The notes beneath the pieces are model-generated. The model was not told the DNA's origin. It saw only the letters and a program-made list of their open reading frames with translations, and ran no database searches. Positions 56,215-64,000 of a DNA stretch of 64,000 bases are shown one piece after another. Numbering within the stretch: the stretch's first letter is position 1; every line of letters starts with the position of its first letter. Position numbers and translations under genes: made by a program. This stretch comes from Steinernema hermaphroditum (lineage: Eukaryota > Nematoda > Chromadorea > Rhabditida > Steinernematidae), in NCBI GenBank assembly GCA_030435675.1, contig CM059624.1, positions 8,580,769-8,644,768 on the forward strand. The letters are read 5' to 3'.

Positions 56215-57199
56215 CAGGGTGCGGCATAAATACAGTCTTGTCCCACTTCTTTGTCCCAGAAGCCCGGGAGGTGGGTGTTGCACCAGTCGATGGTCTTCTT
56301 CGCACCATGGGCAGGGGCCTAATCCTGCTGAAGCCTCCAATCGATGTTGTGCGCGTTCTGCTGAGCCCACGGGATGACTGCACCCTCCAGAATGAGCTCC
56401 CGATAGGTTTCCGCGTTGATCTTCGCTCCTTTGGAGACGAAAACCAGACTGGTCTTGCCCAGCCCGGAAATTCGTCCCCAAACCATGACACTTTTCGGAA
56501 AGTGTGTCTTTTCCACTCTCACAGTTCGCGGAGATCCTTTCGGCAACAGTTCACGGTGATTCTGCGAGTTCTAGGCGGGCTCGACCGTGAAAATCTTTTC
56601 ATCGGTGAAAAGAATTCGGTTCAAGGCTCCGCCGCGGCTCAGCCTCTTCATTTTCCGACATTTTTCCAGTCTGGAGGCCTTCATCTTGTCCGTGAGGAGC
56701 TGTCCTTTCGCAGGCTTAAGTACTTGGAGTCCTAGATCCACTTTTACAAGCCGTCGCATGGTTCGCTCCCCAACTCCGTGCTCCCGGGCTAGTCTTCGCA
56801 TACTTCTCATCGAATTCCGCTTAATTTTCTTCCTGACGGCCAAATTCAGCTCTCGTGTTCTTGCTGTTCGTGGTCTTCCTTTTCGTTTACGGTCCTTGAT
56901 CCCTCCGGTGTCCTGGAACCGATTAACGACGCGATAGACCTGCATTCGGTGAAGTTTGAACGCCTTTGAGATGGCCGAAATTGAGGATCCACGCTTGTGC
57001 ATTGCAACGATGGCCGAACGGTCTTCCATAGATACCATTTTCTTCCTAGAGAATAGCAGAAAATATCAGAGTAAGTATCATTACAGAACTAAAATAACGC
57101 GAAGAATACGATTAACGTACGTAAAACATGTCAAAGTAGGTAAAAATTCCCCAAAAAGTGCAGTTTTGAAATGTGTAACAGTATTTATGCCGCACCCTG
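56215..57199 (-). mobile_element. Tc1/mariner-superfamily element, internally deleted
   Basis: Ends are perfect 19-b inverted repeats CAGGGTGCGGCATAAATAC with TA on both sides. The minus strand encodes an N-terminal helix-turn-helix transposase from 57,038 (MVSMEDRSAIVAMHKRGSSI, AISKAFKLHRMQVYRVVNRF) and the first catalytic Asp in NRILFTDEKIF. A frameshift at about 56,570 follows, then VMVWGRISGLGKTSL, the second Asp region (APAHGAKKTIDW, one stop before it), and the reading joins the right terminal repeat directly (FWDKEVGQD). The part with the last acidic residue is deleted, so it cannot transpose by itself. Confidence 0.88.
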
Positions 57200-58386
57200 T
57201 ACTTCCATCTTCTTTCTTCCACCCAACACAGCATATTTTCACATCTCTTGGCGTTTACCAACATTGGTCTTTGGTTTAGAACCCTTTGCAGGAATCGGAA
57301 CCGGTAATCCGAATTTCACCTTTGTGGTGAAGCTGTTTTTTATTCTTTCGCGCTCCCCTCTCTCTCTTTATCCTTCTAGATGTCACAGCGACAGAACCTA
57401 TTCTGTTCGGGACAATAGACACATTTAACAACGTAACTGTCCTTCAAAAGTTACGTTTAAATGAATATAGCCAACCTTGTTGGCTCGCAGCCAGCTGTTT
57501 GTGTAGTCGAGCTGGATAGTGTCTTGGTTGCCGTTCTTGGGATCCGGGTTCGACACCCATTCCACTCATTCCTTTTCGGTTTGATGTCCTGCGATGATTA
57601 GCAAAAGAGAGGGGACCGCGAAAGTTTGAAAAACAGCTTCACCATAAAAGCGAAATTTGGATTGCTAGTTCCGATTCCTGCAAAGGGTTTTTAAGTTATA
57701 TTTGATGCAAATATTTGAAGTTATATTTGATATATTTGAAGTTATATTTGATGCAAAGAGGTCTTTCATTTGCGTTCCCAGCGATCGGTCGGGTCGTCCA
57801 CTCGCGGCTGTCTGAGTTCACTCGGATGAGCTGAGTGAGCGGTCGTTCTCGGCCGTCACTGTTCGCGTAATGATCGCCCCGTTCTAATCCGTCGTGGCTG
57901 GTGTGGAACGTAAGCCAAATTACATCTCGCCAACTAGCCTGGGTGCGCTGCGCGACAAGTTAACATCGGTCGAAGAAGTTTTGGAAAAAGTTAGGTTGTT
58001 GCTGTGCAATAGGTCCACGCTTGCTTCGCTCGCTCGTCCGCAACTTGCTCCCCTCCCACTGCGGCACAGGCGAATCGCGTCGGGACCCGTAGCATCGCTT
58101 TCGCAATCAACGCACTTCCTCCACCGAAAATCGCACCAAAACTCAATTCGTTAATTTCTCGAAAACAAACTCGAAATTCAAAAATCCACCAAAACTACAC
58201 TCTGTGGAATTTATTCAGCTTTCGATCGACACCAAGCTCACGCAGAACAAACGAAAATCCAGAGAGGAGTAGGGTTTTGAACGGAGGACGTTTTTTTTCG
58301 AAAATCTTTTTTTTTCTTTTTCTTTTTTTAATTTTTTCTCGAAAATCTATTCGATAGAATTTGTTCGATAAAAAGTCGTGAAACGG
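57200..58386. repeat. Repeat-rich spacer with SINE head and R1 fragment
   Basis: A second tRNA-like head is at 57,503-57,559 (box A-like GTAGTCGAGCTGGATAGTG, box B GGGTTCGACACCC). A short tandem TTGAAGTTATATTTGAT-type repeat is at 57,690-57,745. A 5' fragment of repeat family R1 is at 57,762-57,890. From 58,280 to 58,340 there are poly-T runs. No gene. Confidence 0.55.
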
Positions 58387-58887
58387 ATGGGCTTGCGTCG
58401 TTTGGGAAAACCGAAGGCTAACAAGAACAATATGGTTGCGAACAATCGCTACATCGTAGGGAAAAGGTTCGTGCTGAGGTTCCTTTATGTGACGTTTTTG
58501 TAGTAAGAGTTTTATTGTTGTAAGAGTTGTGGTTAAAAGTGATCGCTCCGGAATCTTTGTTCCTGGAGTTAACGGCCAGTATGTCTATTTCGAACGTGAC
58601 GCGCAGCTTAACGACTTACGTGATGGCCTTTGGGAAGATCTCGCGAAATTGGGAGACACTACTCGATTTCTGGTCGACTTGGAAATCGTGGGTGAACGCG
58701 CTGTAGAAGCACAAGTTAGGGCTGCGTGGAATAGCAATCCCGCTGGCATTGCCAAGGATTTGCTGACAGCGTGTGGTGAAAAGACTTTCGTTGACCCTCA
58801 GACAGTATTCTCTCAACCAAATGAACTTGTAAGTATCTTCGAAACCAAGATATAAGTTAATACATTCACCTTTTTTAGGTAACCCTC

Positions 58888-61161
58888 TTAAGGCCTGTTT
58901 ATACTCTGCGCGACAGTGTCGCGCAGCATTGTGAAATCGGTCGCCGCGCTGCGCGACAGTCGCGCAGTCGCGTAGCTGTTTATACTCTGCGCGACAGCGC
59001 GACGTGTCGCGCAGCGCGGCGACCGATTGTTGCCTGTCGCGCAGTCGCGCAGCTGCGCGACACAGTGAGTGCGTTTATACTCTGCGCGACTGTGCGACCT
59101 GTCGCGCAGCGCGACGACCGATTTTGCTGCCGCTCAGCTCGCTGAGCTGCAGGGTGTGTGTCGCGGTTACACGACAACAGCGCGCAAAAAAAGAGAGCGC
59201 AAAAAAGAGCGCGCAGATGAAAGAGAGCGCAAAAAAGAGCGCGCAGATGAAAGAGAGCGCAGAAAAGAGCGCGCAGATGGAAGAGAGCGCAGAAAAGAGC
59301 GCGCAGATGAAAGAGAGCGCAGAAAAGAGTGCGCAGATGAAAGAGAGCGCAGAAAAGAGCGCGCAGATGGAAGAGAGCGCAGAAAAGAGCGCGCAGATGG
59401 AAGAGAGCGCAAACAACAAAACAATTTTTTTTAATCAACAAGGCATAAATCAACAAGGTAGTTTGAAAAATGATCACGTTGCTTCGACACTAGTATCTTG
59501 AGCGTTCTCGGCATCGTCGTCGCAGTCTTCTCCTGGATCAGTATTGGACGGGTGAAGCGACTGACTGTGCAGAGCCAACCTTCTTAGGTACTCGACGCAT
59601 CCATTGCCATCTTTTTCGCCCCAGCGGCTTACGATTTCCATAAACTGATCATTTTGAAGACGATAGCGATAGCGTTGTGGTCGCTGTCGGAGACCCCGAG
59701 ATGGATTAATCCTGAACTCTCGCAGGGATTGCATGGCATATTCTTGCTCCGATTTGATTCTGTATAAGTATAAGTCCGTGAATAATAATGTATAATGTCG
59801 AATACCTTGTTAGAAGCGTTGTCATCTGTGGCTTCCCAGCGAAACAGCGCCGAATCGAAGAGTGCCACCCTTCCATAGAATTATTTGTCCTAGATTCGCC
59901 GCTAAGAGTGCGCTCATAAAGATTCCACAGTGCCGGAGGATACGTAACACCTCGTGATCGCTCGGTCAGCAGTTGGTCCCTGATGAAAGCTATAAAACGA
60001 AAAAGAGTAACTGTTTCATGGTTGCTTCAAGTTACCATCAGCTCCGCATCCTGCCGTAAATTCCGGAATCAGCTCATCGGGAACGCTGTCCTTGCCAATT
60101 CTGCGCTCTCTTTCATCTGCGCGCTCTTTTTTGCGCTCTCTTTCATCTGCGCGCTCTTTTCTGCGCTCTCTTTCATCTGCGCGCTCTTTTTTGCGCTCTC
60201 TTTCATCTGCGCGCTCTTTTTTGCGCTCTCTTTCATCTGCGCGCTCTTTTTTGCGCTCTCTTTCGTCTGCGCGCTCTTTTTTGCGCTCTCTTTTTTTTGC
60301 GCGCTGTTGTCGGCACACCGTGTGTCGCGCAGCTGCATAGTCAGTTTTTTGTGCAAAATTCATCGGATTTTTTTGTTTCAACGTATTTTTTGTGCAGATT
60401 GATGACTTGCGTGCAGGTTTCTTGGGTTTTGCTAGATTCGCCCACGTTCATTGACTACGAATCCCTCTGTTTTTGGGAGTACATGTTCTTCTTGTCGCAG
60501 AGCGGCGGGCATACTTTTGTTTTCGACAATTACTCTGACCTACAGTAAGCCGATGCTAGGAACGGGCTACAATTAGGTAAATGTCGCATGTTCGTACCAA
60601 TTTGGGAAACTTCGGGAAGGTGATTTTGGGAAGATTTTAAGCCTTTGCTACTTTGGTAGTAAATTTCGTAGGTTCGACCTGCTCACAGCAGGTTATAATT
60701 TGGAAAGTTCGCACGTTCGGCTAAGCTGGAAATCACCATGGAAGGGTGATTTATGCCAACTTTGCCGGTTTTTGGTGAGCTTAGGTTAATCTGATCCACC
60801 TTGGTCCCGCCACGAACACCCAAACACTTTTTAAGGCGAAGTGCCTTGCAGAGAATATCACCAATAATCATGATTGCAGTGATATTTCCACAAGATCTTA
60901 CCATGAAACAACAAGATATCTGTCATATCTGCGATCGAAGCTGTCGCGCAGAGTATAAACGCCTACGCGACAGCAAAACGTGTCGCGCAGCGCGACGACC
61001 GGTCGCACAGCTACGCGACACGCAAGGGGCGTTTATACTCCAGGCGACTGTCGCGCAGAGTATAAACGCCCCTTGCGTGTCGCGTAGCTGTGCGACCGGT
61101 CGTCGCGCTGCGCGACACGTTTTGCTGTCGTGCAGTCGCGCAGAGTATAAACAGGCCTTAA
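58888..61161. mobile_element. Foldback DNA transposon with TTAA duplication, minisatellite arms and MULE-like transposase remnant
   Basis: The element proper is 58892-61157, flanked by TTAA on both sides. Ends are perfect 23-b inverted repeats starting GGCCTGTTTATACTCTGCGC. Extra copies of this end motif lie inward (58,979, 59,074, 60,945, 61,030, 61,060). A 30-b minisatellite (GCGCGCAGATGAAAGAGAGC unit core) fills 59,190-59,412 and its reverse complement fills 60,100-60,300, so the element folds on itself. Between the arms, minus-strand exons (about 60,100-60,036, 59989-59806, 59759-59474) encode a transposase end with RTNNSMEGWH, the motif of MULE-type transposases in animals. The insertion hits a helicase exon. 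Confidence 0.8.
59474..60100 (-). pseudogene. MULE-like transposase C-terminal remnant
   Basis: Three exons (right border uncertain) read DELIPEFTAGCGADAFIRDQ, then PPALWNLYERTLSGESRTNN-SMEGWHSSI, then SLREFRINPSRGLRQRPQRY and an acidic end DPGEDCDDDAENAQD. The [P]-x-LWNxYER and RTNNxxEGWH pattern is common to nematode and arthropod MULE-derived transposases. The catalytic DDE part is missing upstream, where the minisatellite arm now stands. The intron signals are normal (gtattcg/tatacag). Confidence 0.7.
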
Positions 61162-61694
61162 GTGAACAACGTGTTTTGCTGGCTCAACCAATACCAACGC
61201 GACGCTGTATTCAACTCCGTCGCAAATATTCCAGATGATTGTCGGGCCTCCTGGCACAGGCAAAACTCGCGGCGTCCTGGGACCTGTACTGGCTATTTAC
61301 GCTGTGATGCAGGTCTACTACAAGCTCAACGACCGCGTCACAGTGTTAGCGTCAACGAATGTTGCAGTGGAAGAAGCACTTATAGCCTTCGAAAATTCTT
61401 TGCAAAAGATCCAGGACACAGTGGATCAATGCAGTGTACCCGAATTTGTTCGTCAATCATGTCACGAAGCATACCGGCTCTATATATTCCACGAAGATGA
61501 CGACGTTTTTGAGTCCGTTGAAGTCTACCGACGCAAAAAAAAAACATCCCCCGTGTGAAGCGTTTCTACTCACAGTTTCTGGATGTGAACTACGATTTTA
61601 CATATGGAATGTGCCGGTACGATTTATCCGAAAAGCATGTGAAGGTACGATTATACTTCGTCTGAAATTTTGCACTCACGACTTTTCGTTTTAG

Positions 61695-63690
61695 GATGCG
61701 TAAGTCATCAGTTGTTCTAGGAAAGCGCTACGCAGGCTCTGACCATCGTCTTCTACGTGCCACAATCCAGCTAGAAAAATCGAATCAAAGGAGGCACAAT
61801 CACCATCTGCCTCAAAGTAAGTATCGCCTGAACCGTGATATTTTCCAGGCTGCGATTGCATCCAAAGCTTTGACTGGCAGACCAACGTCAGCAGACTACG
61901 GAGAACTGGTTGAAATGCTTCAAGAAGCCGCAAATATTCCTAAAGAACCTGTCATGAAAGATAGAAGACTGTCAGAAACTACAAGAGCCCTCCTACGGAA
62001 AAGGCATGTCATGCGCCAAAATCAACACTCGATGACTGACCGGATAGCCTTCGCGGAGTTCAACAAATTGATACGAAAAGAAATAAGGAAGGATATCTCG
62101 AATCACCACCGACAATTGGTAGAAGAAGCAATCAGCAACTCGAGAGGTCTGAGAAAGATCCGCGGAGAAATAGCAACAGGAAGAAAGCATATCACTCAAC
62201 TCCTTGATGACCACGGCGCCCCTTGTACAAGTAAGACAGATATACACCGTGTTATCAAGTCATTCTATGAAGACTTATATTCGCAAACGGTGCCATTTGA
62301 TTACAGAGAATGTGAGTCGGAAGAGGATTGTCCAGAGTTTCTACAAAACGAGGTCGAGAAGGCACTAAATGACATGAAACTTGGAACAAGCCCGGGAATG
62401 GACAATATCACAGTTGAAATGCTGAAAACTGCGAAGAACTATCTGCTTCCGTCGCTCACCAGCCTCTTCAACCGATGCATGAACCGATGTGAACTTCCCG
62501 AAGACATGGCTGACTCATCCACAATTTTACTTTACAAAAAGGGCGATCCGATGCTGTTACAGAATTACCGCCCCATCTCATTGCTTTCTACGGTCTACAA
62601 ACTCTTTACGAAGGTTATGAATCAAAGAATCGAGAAGATACTAGACGAAGCACAATCTGAAGAGCAAGCAGGATTCCGGAAAAGCTACTCGACCATAGAT
62701 CATCTCCACGCACTCAATGAGCTCCTAGAGCGCGCGCGTGAGTATCGAACGCCTCTGTATATTGCATTTATAGACTACCACAGAGCTTTCGATTCGGTCG
62801 AAGTCAACGCAGTATGGAGCTCTCTACGGGATCAAGGCGTACCAGCCCAAATTGTAACGATGCTACGAAAAATATACCGGGAAGCCAAGTCTCATATTCG
62901 AATCGGAGACGATCTCGTGCCTTCATTGCCAGTTCGGAAGCAGAGCTCCAAAAGATGATAAACGAACTGAGCGAGGAATCACGAAAGTTTGGGCTGAAGA
63001 TCAACGACGAAAAGACGAAAGTCATGGCAAATGAGGAAATCAACATTCGCCTCAACGGAGTGAGCTTAGAATGTGTGACAAGCTTTGTGTACCTAGGTCA
63101 GGAAGTTCAAATGATCAGAAACAGCAGTAGAGAGATCAGTCGCCGTATCAGTTCGGGGTGGAACGCTTTTCGACAACACAAAGTCCTGCTGACATCACCA
63201 TCAGTCGAAATGAAGTGGAAGCGAAGACTGTTCGATATGTGCATCCTTCCCGCGATCCTTTATGGTTCAGAAACCTGGGCATTAACCTCGTCTATGAAGA
63301 AGAGACTAGCGGCAGCGCAAAGGAGGATGGAAAGAAGAATGGCAGGCGTAAAACTACAAGATCGAAAAACAAATGAATGGCTCCGAGGGGTAACCAAGGT
63401 GAAAGACGTATGCGAGACAGCGATGAAAAGAAAGTGGAAATTTGCGTGGAACATGGCCAACCGGGCTGTGGATAGTGGTAAGTGGTCTACACTGATTTCA
63501 GATTGGAGGCCACCAACAACACGTCCACAAGGTAGACCGAAAATAAGATGGAGAGACGACTTCGTGAAGACCGTGGGAACTCAGCGCTGGAAAAATGTCG
63601 CAAGAACTGAATCTATTTCAACATGGTGCAAACGAGGAACCGAATCGTGACTGGCGGACGGACAGAAGCCAAGCGAGGAGAAGAACTGGG
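61695..63690 (+). mobile_element. RTE-type LINE, 5'-truncated and with a deleted RT core
   Basis: Starts inside the endonuclease (AGSDHRLLRATIQL carries the final SDHR motif), continues with GTSPGMDNITVEMLK and FIDYHRAFDSVE, then loses about 80-90 codons: RIG is fused to DDLV at 62,903-62,917, so the GVRQGD-type box and the A/Y of the ADD box are gone and the frame shifts. The rest follows from IASSEAELQKMINELS to GRPKIRWRDD. It cannot be active. It is a diverged relative of the copy at 5,230 (both share GSETWAL/GCETWAL and GRPxIRW). It splits the helicase pseudogene. Borders are approximate. Confidence 0.85.
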
Positions 63691-64000
63691 CAAAAAAGAA
63701 GATCCTACATACTTGATTGATGGTTATAAGGTGCAACTTTGTGAATCTTATGATATTGCAAATAAACTATTAAACTATTGTTTACAACAGTGGACAAATG
63801 GTTACTCAGCTCTGGCTTTTCAACGCGTTGTGAAGGGTTAATACTCGACGAATTGTCAACAGTTTCCCTTCCGAAATTTAAGGCTGTGATGAACGCCGCC
63901 ATGTGGCCGAAGTGGTTCGTCGGAATGGGCGATTCAAAACAACTCAGCCCATTCCTCGGATATCATATGAACCTGGATACTGTGCTGGTGCAGTATCGTA

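Larger units (their letters stand above)
58387..64000 (+). pseudogene. UPF1-like SF1 helicase, broken by transposons and frameshifts (runs off the right edge)
   Basis: Pieces of one superfamily 1 helicase in order: exons 58387-58466 and 58525-58828 (N-terminal beta-barrel-like region, KSDRSGIFVPGVNGQYVYFE), then 61,162-61,644 with the Q-motif-like LNQYQRDAVFNSV, Walker A IVGPPGTGKTRG and STNVAVEEAL, then 63,704-64,000 with Walker B GLILDELSTVS and motif III GMGDSKQLSP. Between the pieces lie a TTAA-flanked element (58892-61157) and a LINE (61,695 to about 63,690). Frame breaks occur near 61,175, 61,231, 61,540 (in an A9 run) and 63,833. All other genes in the window are intact, so decay is more likely than sequencing error. 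ZNFX1/ERI-6-like helicases are the closest groups by motif; not resolved. Confidence 0.75.

Noticed and set aside
59004..59501. Long Lys/Ser/Ala-rich ORFs in several frames over the 30-b minisatellite, and mirrored ORFs at 60,000-60,400
   Set aside because: All frames are open because the unit is a multiple of three without stops; the sequence is a repeat arm of a transposon, not a gene.

Overview
The window reads as nuclear DNA of a nematode, probably a free-living or rhabditid-like one. Its genes are cut by many very short introns (about 35-60 b), several start codons sit just downstream of an orphan splice acceptor (as expected for spliced-leader trans-splicing), and the gene set fits worms: an UNC-87-type seven-repeat calponin-like protein, an orphan nicotinic-like LGC channel, ShKT and Kunitz secreted proteins, an SLC19 folate-type carrier. 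Genera cannot be named from sequence alone. I rebuilt all gene models by eye from splice signals and codon phase; nearly all join with consistent phase.

Region by region. 1-2,775: USP8-like ubiquitin hydrolase (minus, runs off the left edge). 3,283-3,879: MogA-type molybdopterin adenylyltransferase. 4,066-10,771: Cys-loop channel subunit (minus); its third intron holds a complete gene on the other strand (7,582-9,882, secreted EGF+ShKT+nitrobindin-like protein), and the intron between its M2 and M3 exons holds a 5'-truncated RTE-type LINE. 11,410-18,062: RPL38, SDS22, otubain, a foldback transposon and 3-hydroxyanthranilate dioxygenase. 18,165-24,544: two-Kunitz secreted protein, ATG5, CUB-domain membrane protein. 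24,600-33,450: a 9-kb gene-free island of nested repeats (hAT-like MITE with a tRNA-derived SINE inside, foldback element, two Tc1/mariner-superfamily insertions, an 86-b satellite, a minisatellite, SINE-like families). 33,452-38,944: SLC19 carrier and an MFS carrier. 39,335-40,860: MULE-like MITE. 41,038-55,106: TAF8, a 60-residue secreted peptide, UNC-87, a Spaetzle-like cystine-knot protein, TRAPPC6, a Ser-rich protein, NOVA-type KH protein, gamma-SNAP, a four-finger C2H2 protein. 55,107-64,000: second repeat-rich region with a truncated tyrosine recombinase, a defective mariner, SINE heads, and an SF1 (UPF1-like) helicase pseudogene broken by a TTAA-flanked foldback transposon, a dead LINE and several frameshifts.

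The genes are mostly unrelated housekeeping and neuromuscular functions (ubiquitin trimming, Moco synthesis, autophagy, ER-Golgi tethering, SNARE recycling, transcription, kynurenine pathway, folate uptake, muscle thin filaments), so no single pathway emerges. The more unusual items are the Spaetzle-like gene, the nested EGF-ShKT-nitrobindin gene, the MULE-type foldback elements whose arms are inverted minisatellites, and a transposon insertion whose empty site is preserved in a second copy of its host element.
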